Shown: positions 12,810-23,413 of the stretch, one piece after another | How positions within the stretch are numbered: the stretch's first letter is position 1 | Layout of the letters: each line of letters opens with the position of its first letter | Assembly (NCBI GenBank): GCA_003971905.1 | Contig: RSEE01000086.1 | Span: 237,917-301,916 of the forward strand | Direction of reading: 5' to 3' | Length of the DNA: 64,000 nt | Source of the DNA: Moniliella sp. 'wahieum' | Taxonomy: Eukaryota; Basidiomycota; Moniliellomycetes; Moniliellales; Moniliellaceae | Translations under genes and position numbers: made by a program | The notes under the pieces: generated by a model | Told to the model about the DNA's origin: nothing | The model's input: only the letters and a program-made list of their open reading frames with translations | The model's database searches: none

Positions 12810-14524
12810 AATCTGCGCCTGTGGGATCCTCGCACACAGGGGGCCAGGTAGGGTCAGTGGTCAGTGGGCAGTCCAGCGGTGGGATAGGCGCGCGGGAGGG
12901 GAACAAGCGCCACAGATCCAATCATCAATCACGTACCATTCTTGTTGCGGGGGGGTCGGGGACTGGGGGGGGGGGTAGGTGGGGTGCGCGACGGGTGGGG
13001 CCAACGCGGTTTTATACCGCAAGCGGGGGCAGCACGCAGCCTAGAGCGGGGCAAAGAGCACCAATCCAAATCCCACGCACAGGCAAGCAACCACGTAGCG
13101 CGTATAAACAACTAGAAAATGAAAGCCTGCGTCCGCGCCGCAAGCCCTGAGCACTGGCCTCGGTCTTAGTCCCTGCATGGCCTGTGCGTCTTGCTGTCTG
13201 CTTCCTTAGCCTTAACCCTCCGGCTCCACCGGGTCGACCAGCGCGACTGACCGGACCCACCGGCTCCATCTGCTGCACTTGTGCGCTCGACCGGCTCGAT
13301 GGGCCGAGGGGCAGAGAACCCAGCTGCGATCGAACCCGGGCCAGGGCAAGCGCTTGGCCGGAGTCAGGCCGGTCAGGCCGTAGACCGTCGCGCGACGAGC
13401 GCGCCCGAGTAGTCTAGAGGCAGTAGCCCATCGATGAAGCCACCGCCAGATCAGTGAAGAGTGAATCGGCTGGCCTGCAAGAACTTACTTACTTACCAAC
13501 CCACCTGGTGCCCTGCCCGAAGCCCGAGCGCCGAGGGGTCAGCACGTGACCAGGTGACGCGTGACGCGTGACGCGTGACGCGTGAGGTCAGGCCTGACGC
13601 TTGGGCCCACCGTGCGCAGCCATAAGTCACGCTCACTCGCCACTGCCTCTGCCGTCTCCTTTCCCCTTGGGACCATCCCACCGGTCGCATTCGCCGTCCC
13701 CTGCCCGGCCTGTCCCCGCGGCAGATGCCCCAGGGTTTAATTGCATGGCTCGTCTGTGAGAGAGTTGTGAGGTATGGCCAAGGGGGGACTGGGGGGGGCG
13801 AGAGACCGAACATGCGTCTTTTACCGCATCAACGAGATGCAAGCGTGTTGGTTTGAATGGCAAGGTCCCAATGGCGAGGATGCACTGATTAGTGCATGAC
13901 TCGTCTTGTTCGCTTTCTTCGTCTACCAGCAAGCCGTACCACATGTGGAACGCAAGATGAGCGAAATGCGGGGCGGTGGCGCCCACCACCCACGGAACAG
14001 CGCGACCATCAGACATCAGGCCTCAGGCCTGATGCCGGATGCCTCAGGGCGGCTGCTATATACGGATACGTCCATAGCGACGCTGCACGTTATACTTGCC
14101 CCAGATCCCCATCCCCATTCCCGACAGGAAGGGTAACGGTTAACCGTTAGCCATTGCCCCGTTCGGTAACTTTTCCTACTTGGCTCCATCTGATGCTTAG
14201 TACTTACCACTTTATTACCACCCACCCGGCCATCAAAGATAACCCTGGTGCCGGCGGGAGGCGAGTGTCGGCGAGCAGGCGGATGATGTCACATGTCACC
14301 TGTCACCCGCCCGCTGCGCCGCGTACGCCGCACACGACGACGATAGTACCCAAAAAAGCCAGGGGCACACTAACGCTTCTTTCCATCTGCCAACAGCGCA
14401 CAAGCCGTCCCCGCGCCCCATCCCATCCCACCCAGCCTTCCTTCTCCTTCTCCTCCTTCTCCTCCCTCCCCTCCCCCCCACCCCCATCTCCATCTCCATC
14501 TCCATCTCCATCTCCCTTCCCACC
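12810..14524. other. Intergenic region between START-like gene and cmk1
   Basis: Holds the upstream regions of two divergent genes. There is an MCB-like array at 13557-13583, a GTCACATGTCACCTGTCACC tract at about 14287, a near-palindrome GGTTAACCGTTAGCC at about 14137, and a CT-rich leader with (CTCCAT)n directly before the cmk1 start. The minus-strand frame at 13278-13012 is open but shows nothing recognisable; it could contain the missing first exon of the START-like gene. Confidence 0.5.
13557..13583. promoter_or_regulatory. Four tandem ACGCGT (MCB-like) sites
   Basis: ACGCGT occurs at 13557, 13564, 13571 and 13578 with an exact 7-bp period (TGACGCG unit). ACGCGT is the MluI cell-cycle box bound by MBF (Mbp1/Swi6) in yeasts. 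The array lies about 0.95 kb upstream of cmk1 and about 0.75 kb upstream of the START-like gene, so the target gene is uncertain. Confidence 0.5.
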
Positions 14525-15846
14525 ATGGCTGCCCCAGCAACGACAAGCAAGCGCATGCGGACCGTCCCGTGCGCCTACAAGACCGGCCGTACCCTTGGCA
14601 GCGGGACGTACGCGGTGGTCAAGGAAGCGCAGCGCATTGCCGATGGTCAACGGTACGCATGCAAGATCATCAGCAAGAAACTACTCGAGGGACGCGAATC
14701 GATGGTGCGCAACGAAATCTTGGCCATGAAGAAAGTGTCCCAAGGGCATCCCAACATCGTCACCCTCATCGACTACTTTGAGACGCTCAACAACCTCTAT
14801 GTTGTCACTGAACTTTGCACGGGAGGCGAGTTGTTTGACCGGATCTGCGAACGCGGATCGTATTTTGAAGAGTACGTTTGGATTTGGTTTTGGCTTTTCC
14901 TCCAGATAGGTACGGCGGTGCAGAGGGAAACGGGAGGAGCAGGCGAGTGGAGGACGGCGGTGCTGAGTACTGAGTACTGACTCTTACCCATAGAGATGCT
15001 GCCCATATCATTCGAACCGTCACCAGTGCAGTCCAGTACCTGCACGACAATGGTGTCATTCACCGCGGTACGTCTGTGACTCTTCGCTGCACCCCCTCTC
15101 TCTCCCTCTCCTCTCCTCCTCCAACCCCCACCCCACCTGTGGCCGAGCCGCTGTTGATATCTTCCGCCTCCTACAGACCTCAAGCCCGAGAACTTGCTGT
15201 TCAAAAGCAAGGACGAGTCGGCCGAGCTGGTGATTGCCGATTTGGCCTGTCGCGCATCGTGGACGACGAGAAGATGGTGATGCTCAACACGACTTGTGGT
15301 ACCCCGGGCTACATGGCTCCCGAACTGTTACCAAAAGCGGGCATTGGAAACCAGTGGATCTATGGGCGATCGGGGTGATTGCTTATTTCCTTCTGTGTGG
15401 CTATACTCCCTTTGACCGCGAGTCCATGACGGAAGAGGTCCAGGCTATCGTCACGGCCAACTACGCTTTTGAACCGGCGGTGTACTGGGCCCGGGTATCC
15501 GACCCAGCTAAAGACTTTATTCGTCGTCTCTTGGTCATCGACCAACAACAACGTATGACCGCCGCCCAGGCACTTGCCCATCCTTGGCTCACCGCGCCTA
15601 TCCAGTCCCCCGCCCTCGCTGAAGGTACCACCCACAACGATCTCCTCCCGGAAATGAAACGTGCATTCAGTGGTAAGGCCACCCTCAAAAAGGCCATCAA
15701 TGGCATTCGACTCATCAACCGCCTCCAAACTGAGGCTCACAAGATCGCACCCAACCCGGTCGCCCAGCTGAGGTCGAAGAAATTCAGCGCACCATACAGG
15801 CTACCGCCAATGAGGCACCCCAGCAGAGATGCTGGTCGACGAGTGA
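14525..15846 (+). CDS. cmk1: Calcium/calmodulin-dependent protein kinase I
   Basis: Ser/Thr kinase of the CaMK I group, expected to phosphorylate cytosolic targets on Ca2+/calmodulin binding. The start at 14525 has context CACCATGG. Visible in order: glycine loop GRTLGSGTYAVVKEA, VAIK-lysine YACKI, LYVVTELCTGGELFDRI hinge, HR-D-LKPENLL catalytic loop, DFG, GTPGYMAPELL, PVDLWAIGVI, and the HPWL end of the kinase fold. Exons: 14525-14871, 14994-15067, 15177 onward. Both introns are GT-AG, and the catalytic-loop Asp codon is split by intron 2. Four breaks each equal one lost homopolymer base: T at 15241 (DFG), A at 15348-15350 (GKPVDLW), C at 15773-15775 and C at about 15819. Repairing these in concept ends the protein at the TGA 15844-15846 after AEMLVDE. 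If unrepaired, the last frame runs to 16037. Convergent with the RRP17-like gene. Confidence 0.85.
14962..14983. repeat. GAGTACTGAGTACTGA palindrome inside cmk1 intron 1
   Basis: A copy of the dispersed AGTACT motif, located between the splice donor at 14872 and the acceptor ending at 14993. It shows that the motif family also sits in introns. Confidence 0.8.
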
Positions 15847-16338
15847 AGCTTCAAGAGGTACAAGTGGCAGACGAACAGAGGTGCCAGTCAGTCAACCTTT
15901 CTTTCTTTATTTCTCTCTCTCTTTGTTTGTTTGTTTGTTTTCTTTCCTTTCTTTCTTTGGGTTGGGGTTTTGTGTTTTGTATTGTTCTTGGTGCGATCGC
16001 TGGGGTAGTGGACAACCACGCCGATCGACTGTGTTGACGAGGGGGCGAGGAGGGCCTCGGGCGGCGCCTGGACCCCCGTACCCTTTTGCTTTTGGTTCCA
16101 GCCCCCCCCCCCTGACTTGTATTTGTACGAGGCTGCGTAAAGACGCCCTGATATCGCACTCGAATGGATTCCCACAACATGGGTGTTTGATCTCATGCAC
16201 CCACACACAAAGCATTCAGTACTCAGTACTGAACTCAGTACTGATACCCAGTCCTCAGCCCTCGACACTCAGTGAGCACTCGGTACTCAGCACCCGCCAC
16301 CCACGCAGTAAGCTGTACTTCCTACACGTCCTGAGCAC
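15847..16338. other. Convergent 3' flanks of cmk1 and the RRP17-like gene
   Basis: A T-rich tract (TTTG and TTTC repeats, 15895-15990) fits the 3' UTR of cmk1. AGTACT palindromes lie at 16215-16245 and 16280-16292. No further gene is seen. Confidence 0.55.
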
Positions 16339-17400
16339 TCAACTCTGAGCCGCGCGTTTGGCCTCCTTCTTGGCTCGGGCGCGCTTGACATGTTCTGGCA
16401 AGCGGGTCTCGATTTGCTTCTTGTGCTTCTTGGGCCGCCTGGTCGGGTCCTCACGCGCTTTCCGGATCTTCTCCTCTTTCCGCTTCTCCGCCTGCGCCAG
16501 ACGCTTCTCCTTGATCTTGTCTTGCTGCGCTTGCCGTTCCGCTTGGACTCGTAATGAAAGTCGGCCTTGTTCTTGGCGAGCTGCGCAGCTTGCGCATCCA
16601 CACGCTTCAGATGCTCCACTAGCACCGCATCCGTCTCCTGCATCGACGCGTGCGCCTCAGGATCCACCAACGCCGCAATCGCATCCGCTGGCGCTATCGA
16701 TCCTTCCCCTCGGGATGGCGTAGGTGCAGGTCGGCGAGATCCAGTCGTAGTCTTGGAAGTGAGCTTGGGTTTGGAACTAGACTTGGGCGTGGGCGTGTGC
16801 GTGGGTTGGGGCGTGGAGTTGGATTTGGGTTTGGGGTTGGGCTTGGCTTTGCTCCCTTGTTCCGCCGCCCACAACTCATCGTCAACAGCATGCGGGTCCC
16901 AGTCATCCACAGTGGTGACGGTGGTGAGGTGGTCGCCCGTATCAAACGTCTCAAGGGTAGGTTGGTTCTTGAGTGCCTCTCCTCCCTCCTCGTTTTCCCC
17001 GTCCGGCTCTGACTCTTCCCCCAACCCACCCTCGTACGCATCGCCATAAAAGTCCCGTTCGGCCTGGACGTTTTCGCGTGCGCGGTCGCGCACTTGCTGC
17101 CGCGCTTGCCGACGCTGTGCACGTTGTTCCTCCTTGACTCGCGACTCGATCTCCCGCCGCGCATGCGCACGACGCTGTTGCTTCCGCTTCTCAAATCCAG
17201 TCAAGAACTCTTTCCGCTCCGCATCATCAAATTCCACCTGCGCTTCTTTGCGCGCCTTGCACTGTACTGCACCGGCGTCACCGCCGTCGTCCGCTTGTAC
17301 GTCGGCTTGACGGCCTTGCACTCGTCTTCTTGGCCTTCTTCTTGGCGGCCAGCTGCGCAGATTCGGTGTAGGCCAGCAGGCCTGGTGTGGGCGCCTTCAT
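16339..17400 (-). CDS. RRP17: Nucleolar protein 12 family (Rrp17/Nop25), ribosome biogenesis
   Basis: The start at 17400 opens MKAPTPGLLAYTESAQLAAKKK. The family signature follows: VEFDDAERKEFLTGFEKRKQ, then a strongly basic helix rich in R, E and Q (RRAHARREIESRVKEEQRAQ). A low-complexity Pro/Lys/Ser linker precedes a basic C-terminal tail (KIKEKRLAQAEKRKEEKIRK) ending at the TGA 16339-16341. In yeast Rrp17 is a nucleolar 5'-3' exonuclease acting on 5.8S/25S pre-rRNA; I infer the same setting here. About 350 residues. Breaks near 17300 and 16555 (AA where AAA restores frame) look like single-base deletions. Upstream, 17401-17821 would be its promoter. Confidence 0.8.
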
Positions 17401-17821
17401 GCTGTGGTGAGGGGTGGTGGTGGTGTACTGTGGTGGGGGGGCGCAGGAGGAGCACACAACCCAAGCAGCTTTCGAGAGAGAGAGAGAGCGACACGAGACA
17501 AAAAAAAATTAATCACCTGCCTCGGCTGCTCCCAGCCTGCCTCCCTCTGCCGGCCGGCGTCCATTCCGCCCTCGTGGGTGCGCCCGGCGCCGAGCGGAAT
17601 TCGGCTGGACCAGCCCGACTTCTACCGTTTTTGTTTCTATAACTCAGCTACCTACCTATTATAGCTGCTCTCTTGGCATCTTGATTAGCGAGTCACTGTG
17701 CAGATCCCATTGTGTACCACCACCCGTGCTCCCCCGCCTGCCTCCGTTCTCCTCTTGCTGCTCTTCCTGCTGCTCCCCCTCCTCCCCTCCGGCCAGACGC
17801 TGGGCGTGCGCGTGCCCGTGC
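17401..17821. other. Upstream region of the RRP17-like gene
   Basis: Contains a GA-rich stretch, an A9 run, and TTATAG-like sequence near 17640-17665. Also holds the 3' flank of ERG1. No gene seen. Confidence 0.4.
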
Positions 17822-19666
17822 CTAGGCCAAGGCGGCCGTGCCGTTGCTCACGCTGCGCGCGCCAAAGATCGTCGGGTGACGCGTCGGGTCAAACAGGTAC
17901 CACGCCGAGTAGATGATCACGAGGCAGGTGACCACGATGAACTTCAAAAACGTCAGCGGCCCCGTTGCGTCCTTGGGCACAAACCCAGTCCCGGCCTTGC
18001 GTGGGGTGTGGGAAAAGTCGGGCCGGTTCATCTTGAGTTCCGTGAGAGATGATGGGCAAGAAGACAGAGCAGGCAGTGTAGAAGACGAGTACACTACGCA
18101 CGACCAGCCCCGGGTACTCGAGCAACGAAGCACGCCGCACGATTACCTTGCCATGCTCCACGTGCTTCCGCGGAAGGAAGAAGAGCGCAAAGATGCTGTA
18201 GAGCGCAACGTAGAAGAAAATGGAAAAAGAGCAACGCGGGCGAAGGCGTCGTCGCTGACAACAACCGTACCGGGCCATCCACGTACCACGCCCCACGCTC
18301 AAAGTACTTGAAGCAGCCTTCCCGTAGAATTTCCAGGTTCTCGTCCGACGCTCCAAATAGGCTGTACAGCGCCATGGCCAAAATGTTGACACAGCTCGCA
18401 ACGTCCTTCCGCGCCCAGTGCCACTGCAACAGTGCCGGCCGGATCTGCGCATCCCAATGCGTCAGCGTCAACTTGTGCGGCTTCTTGGTCTCTTGTTTCA
18501 GCCCCAGACCAGGGTACCACACCCCGCCATTGAGAATGTTGGTCAAGCGCACCACATCCCAAAACGCAACCGTCATCCCACCCCCAGTAAGCGGATGGCG
18601 CATGTTCATCGCATCGCCCACGAGGATGCAGCCACGGCGGTAACGCGACTGGCCCTGCACGCTAGGTGGAAGGAACGAGTTGGGCATGCTGCGCAGCCGT
18701 TGGCTAGTGCCCGTCTCGGTTGCATCCAGCTCTTTGAGCAGTGCCGCGCCCAGCTCACCAGGCAGGTAGGGCGCACTTGGGTGCGGATGTGCCGTTGCAG
18801 GTCGCCTTTGGACGCACTGGGCAGTTGCTCCCCAGGAACGTCAATCAAATGCGGGTGGTGTGGATCGCAAACGAGCCGTCGGGCTGCGGATTGGCCTCGC
18901 CAATTTGGTACAGCAGCACAGGTCCGCTGGGGCCTAGGACGACATGACCATGGTGCGGGTTGGGAAGCGGAGCATGTTCCAGCTCGAGCCCGACAAAGTG
19001 TCCCGTGATCTGCGGCGCGATCGTGGAGCCATAGGAGGAACGGAACTTGCTAAAAATCCCATCTGCCACAATCGTAATCGCCCCGCGGATCATCAGCTCT
19101 TCCTCGGCCCCAGCCACCTTGCGCACCGCATTCGCTCCCAGTACATGGCCACTGTGCTGGTCCTCCTCCAGGTCACGCACCGTAGCCTCGATGCAAGTCA
19201 CGTTGGTCTGCGCCCGCGCCTGCGCGCGCAACTTCTGCACAAAGCGGCCGTGGTGGAACGCACGACCCTCGAGCCTCCCCGTCGGCCCGACCAGCCCGCG
19301 CGCAGAGGGCTGCACAGCGTCCAAAGCGTCGACAGAAGGGTAAGGAATGGCCACGCTGCGCTCCCCACTGAACACTTGGTAGCCTACCACAGGCACAGCC
19401 TCAATCCCTTCCAGCGTGTCCAGCAGCCCGAGACACGCCAGCGCACGCACACCCCCAGGCTGCAGCAGCTCCCCGACGATCCGGTCAGGCTCACTCCAGT
19501 CCCGCTCAATCACGGCAACGCTGCGGCCACTGCGGCCCAGCGCATACGCCAGCGACGCCCCAACCACTCCGGCACCGACAATGACGATGTCGTACCGCGT
19601 CTGGTTGAGTTCGGCGGCAGGCACGGGCGCGAGAGCGGGCAGCGAGGGCGCGGGAATGGCTGTCAT
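17822..19666 (-). CDS. ERG1: Squalene epoxidase (squalene monooxygenase)
   Basis: FAD enzyme of the ER that converts squalene to 2,3-oxidosqualene in sterol synthesis; allylamines such as terbinafine target it. The start at 19666 opens MTAIPAPS. Visible: dinucleotide-binding GAGVVGASLAYALG with IERD, GELLQPGG, IVADGIFSKFR, the FAD motif GDAMNMRHPLTGGGM (~18620-18575) and a C-terminal hydrophobic anchor (PLTFLKFIVVTCLVIIYSAW, ~17900) ending in the stop at 17822. Another hydrophobic stretch (FYVALYSIFALFFLP) precedes it, as in the family. Clear single-base losses: A run at 18847-18849 (family RILIDVPGE) and G run at 18769-18771 (PYLPGEL); further breaks near 18210 and 18030. About 610 residues, slightly longer than usual. 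The upstream region 19667-20677 was scanned for sterol regulatory elements and none was convincing. Confidence 0.88.
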
Positions 19667-20677
19667 GGTGGTGAGGCCTGAGCCGGGGCGGGTCAGGTGC
19701 TAATCCAGGTTAGCAGGTTAGCACAGGTTAGCTGGTCAGCCGCACCGCCCCAGCAGGCTCCACGGCGCGCACCTCTGCGTTCCCGATCAGCGCATCTGGC
19801 ACCCGCCGCTAGGGTTGGCCGTGTGGAACTTTTCGGTGTGTGCGACCAGTGAGTACACACTGAGTACCCAGACTGAGTACTGAGTGAGTGCCGTTGCCAC
19901 GCGCACATCGCCCATCTCACACGCAATCTCACATCTTCAATCCTCTTTCCAACTTGGTCTCTTCTCCTAGCACCGCACCAAGATTGATGAACGTGCAGCG
20001 TTCAACGTTGAACCCCGCTACGACGTTGGCGCTTGTTGCGTACCCTCCTGCCACCTATCTCCTCTGTGCATCTTGTCTTTCAACCATTAGGTACGCGCCT
20101 TTTAATGCATGCATTCAACACCCAAGTCTGCTTTCTATCTCGTCCTAGAAGGTGTACCGGGCTACCAGGCTTTGCTTTGCTTTGCATCTGCTCATCGGGA
20201 TAGCACCCGACGGGAAAAGAAGGTCGATGATACAGAAGTGCGGCGGTGGTGATGGGGGTGGTGGGGGGTGTGCTACTACGAGCACAGCAGAGTATTAGTT
20301 CAGAGACGTAGAACGTGCAATGAGAGAGAAACATGATAATCCAGTTCGAATGACAGTACTGTACACGATTCAGGTCCAAGTGAAGGCAGGACACAGTAGT
20401 AGCTCTTCGTTTTCGTCTTACACGGAAGCAGCAGGGGGGGGGGAGGAGAGGGGGAAGATTAACAAATGTTTTGTATGGAGGAGATGCAAGCTGAACCTGC
20501 CAGCAAGAAAAGACAGTAAAGAAATAGAGATCGCAGGGGGTAAATGGGCCAGGGATAAGGGGCAAGGCCTAAGGAGTAACCAGTAACCCGTAAGGGGGGT
20601 AGGAATCATCAACCTTCCCGAGTCGTCCTCCTTCCATTCAGGAACGGTCAAACGACACGACCTACCAACCCCATCCG
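19667..20677. other. ERG1 upstream intergenic region
   Basis: Contains GTTAGCAGGTTAGC direct repeats (19705-19735), an AGTACT cluster (19850-19890), a GCGTTCAACGTTGAAC palindrome (~20001) and a G9 run near 20440. No gene recognised. Confidence 0.5.
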
Positions 20678-23413
20678 TTAGGGCATCCAACAAGCCCCAG
20701 TGCCATCCACGATCCCACGCTCACTCTGGCGAGTTGGGTTCAGCGAAACCAAGCGGCGTGGGGCGGGCCGAGCCGGACAGCGCCGGGGTAAGCGTCCAAC
20801 CCACCTGCTGTCAAACTCTCCGCCGTACGGGGGAACAACAACGACTTTTTCCCTCGGGACTCTCGTGCGCCGTAGCCACATAGCTAGGCGACAATAACCG
20901 CGGCGATACACATCCCTCTTCTTCCTCCATGCTCGTCTCGGACGACGAACTGGCCCGCTCGTCCCACCTGCCACCAGCCAACCGAGGAGGGTACACAGCC
21001 TCATCGTCCGGCTCTGTCGCCGCCTGGTGCACAGGCTCCGACGTAGGCTCCGACGTAGGCTCCGACGTAGGCTCGACGTAGGCTCCGACGTAGGCTCCGA
21101 CGTAGGCTCCGACGTAGGCTCCGACGTAAGCTCCGACGTAGGCTCCAACACAGGCTCCTCATTTTCTTCCTCGTCCAACTTTGCTGGCGCGGCGGGGAGG
21201 TGGATGGTGGTACCGGTCGCGACGCGCCCCGCCCGCCGCGTACAAGCTGGACGATGCCGGGGGGAACGGGTTGAACGTGTCCAACAGCAAAGGTACTGCG
21301 TTTTGCCTTGTTGTACCATCCGCGTCAGAGCAGCAATACTAGACCGCGACCCACGTCGGCCACCCGAAGCGGCACGTCCACCCGTACCACCCGTAGCGTC
21401 CGTAGCATCCGTAGCATCCGTGGCGTCCGTGGTGTCTGTGGCGTCCGTGGTGTCTGTGGCGTCCGTAGCATGTGTGAAAGTCGTAGGGCCAGACAGAGGA
21501 AACAGGCACGGTAGAGTCCCGCATCGACGGACTAGGGGGGGGCAGGAGTGCTACCGCACTCGCCTCCCTTGGTGTGGGGGGCAAGCCGGTCCGCGAGGCA
21601 AGCGACGAAGAGCAGGTGGAGAAACTGTCGGGCGAACGGCGGGAGCCTAAGCTATCAGCCTGTTGGCTTTGACTGGTCACCGGCGACGTGATCGACGTGA
21701 TAGGCGACGCGGGCTTGGCTGGACCGTGCACGAATTTTTCCGTCCGACCGAGAATCGCGGTAGGTAGTCTTGCACTGCAGCTGACCCGCGCGAGCTTGGT
21801 GGCTCGTACGACCCATGTGCCCGTGGAGGATCGCTTAGTGTGGCTACTCCCCCCTCTGCTCCTTGTACGGCGCACGACGGCGTGGTCAGGGACGAGTAGC
21901 GGGCATGACCGGCATGACCGGCATGACCGGCATGACCTTTGATGCTCGTAGAAACCGACCCAGCTGGGAAGGTGGAGCACCAAGGTACACCACCAGCGTT
22001 GAGAGGCGGACCGAGCGAACGCGTCTTGTGGTGCTTGCTGGGTCGACGGGGGGATGGAGTCGAGGCAGGTGGAGAAGGGCGATGGCCGACTGGGTGAACC
22101 GACCGGGGACGTAGGGTACTTGCAGACGACGCAGCGTAGCAACGTCCGGCTCAAACCAAGCTCTTGGCTTTGTCTGCTGCAACCGCCTGGTGGACAGCAC
22201 GGGCCAAAGAGGCGGCTTGGGCTGGGCTTGGGCTTGGGCTTGAGCTTGAGCTTGAGCTTGAGCTTGAGCTTGAGCTTGAGCTTGAGCTTGAGCTTGAGCT
22301 TGAGCTTGGGCTTGAGCTTGGGCTTGGTGCGTGGGTGGGACATGCGACGAAGTTCCTGCCGTTTCCTCAGGTCGGCATTAGTTGCAGTCAACCGATCGCA
22401 AGCGAGAATCATGGCGGCCAACTCGGGAAGGCGGCAGCGCTGTTCTGGAAAAGGGCAAAAGATGCGCTTGAGGACGGCGTTGAGCGATTCGGAGATGGGC
22501 AGGATTTCAGCAAGAAAGTCCGGGTTACGGAGGTACTCGCGAAACGTGTCGTCGGTCGTCGAGGCTTGTTTCCATGGGTTGCGCCCACATACCAGATTGA
22601 CCAAGATGACACCTAAACTCCACACATCGTTCGCTGCTGTATTGTACCGTCGAACACGGGAAAGGATGCCGCCCTGGCACTCGGGACCCATGTAAAACGT
22701 AGACCCACAACCAAAGTCCTTGCTTTCCCTGTCGGGCGTGGCCAGGCCAAAGTCGGAAAGCACCACGCGTGCACCGCCTTGCACACACAGAATGTTCTCT
22801 GGCTTGAGATCGCGATGGTAAATGCCCCGTTGGTGACAATAGTGCACTGCATCGACAAGTTGGAGAAAGACGTCTTGGATCGTTTGGTCCATTTCCGCTC
22901 GCGCACTCCCATACGCTTCGTCTTCAACCACGTACCGGCCCATGATGTGGCTCGGATCGGCACAACTGTCCAGCGTACCGGTAACCGCGTAGCGCTGGGC
23001 CTCCGTGATCATCGCAAATAGGTCCCGTCAGGACAATGCTCCATCACCACATACACACACGTCGCGTCTTGCAACACTTGGTACACTGTCACCACGCTCG
23101 GGTGCACACCAGCCAGACTGTGCAGCGTAATCTCCCGTTCTTGAAACAACTTTTGACGAGCGTCCAGCCCAGCACGGTGTAGACACTTGACTGCGTACAG
23201 TCCGGTAATGCTAGCGTCGCCACTAGGACCTCGACCTTGGCCACTCGCCGTCGTGGCCCACGGCTGTCGCGACGCATGCAAAGGATGGTGCAGGTCACGC
23301 GCAAGGTAGACCACCCCGTACGCACCGAGACCTAGGATGGAGACAAACTCCAGTCGGCCACCGGCAATTTGCTTCCCGAGGAGGTCGTTGTGAAGTTGGG
23401 TCTTTGCGCCCAT
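20678..23413 (-). CDS. Ran1/Ksp1-type Ser/Thr protein kinase with long low-complexity tail
   Basis: The start at 23413 opens MGAKTQLHNDLLG. N-terminal kinase domain: LGLGAYGVVYLARD glycine loop, LYAVKCL lysine, VYVVMEHCPDG hinge, YCHQRGIYHRDLKPENIL, VVLSDFGLAT, FGCGSTFYMGPEC activation segment, NDVWSLGVILVNLVCGRNPWK and a regular end near 22390. The C-GSTFYMGPEC-type activation loop and C-terminal tail are typical of fungal Ran1/Ksp1/Vhs1 kinases (meiosis, nutrient signalling); the orthologue is not resolved. One break is a G4 to G3 loss at 23024-23026 (PDGDLF). The tail has (KL)n, CRS and (EPTS)n repeats. One EPTS unit is 11 instead of 12 bp, which shifts frame. The stop is uncertain: 20811 in one frame, 20678 in another. 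Confidence 0.82.
21033..21152. repeat. 12-bp minisatellite encoding Glu-Pro-Thr-Ser repeats
   Basis: About ten GGCTCCGACGTA units, read on the minus strand as EPTS. The fourth unit (GGCTCGACGTA, ~21071) lacks one C. Downstream of it the reading turns from EPTSEPTS to SLRRSLRR, so the missing base breaks the kinase tail. Confidence 0.88.
21391..21470. repeat. 9-bp minisatellite in the kinase tail
   Basis: Imperfect CCGTAGCAT / CCGTGGTGT units, read on the minus strand as ATD/TTD-type or HHGR-type triplets depending on frame. Confidence 0.75.
21902..21937. repeat. 9-bp tandem repeat (GGCATGACC x4)
   Basis: Four perfect copies inside the kinase tail, read on the minus strand as CRS-type tripeptides in the longest frame. 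Confidence 0.85.
22213..22327. repeat. GCTTGA hexanucleotide microsatellite in the kinase gene
   Basis: About eighteen units of GCTTGA/GCTTGG directly after the kinase domain, read on the minus strand as alternating Lys-Leu. Its copy number is likely variable between strains. Confidence 0.9.

Noticed and set aside
13300-13350. tRNA T-arm-like GGGTTCGATCG on the minus strand
   Set aside because: No matching acceptor, D-arm or anticodon stem could be folded around it.
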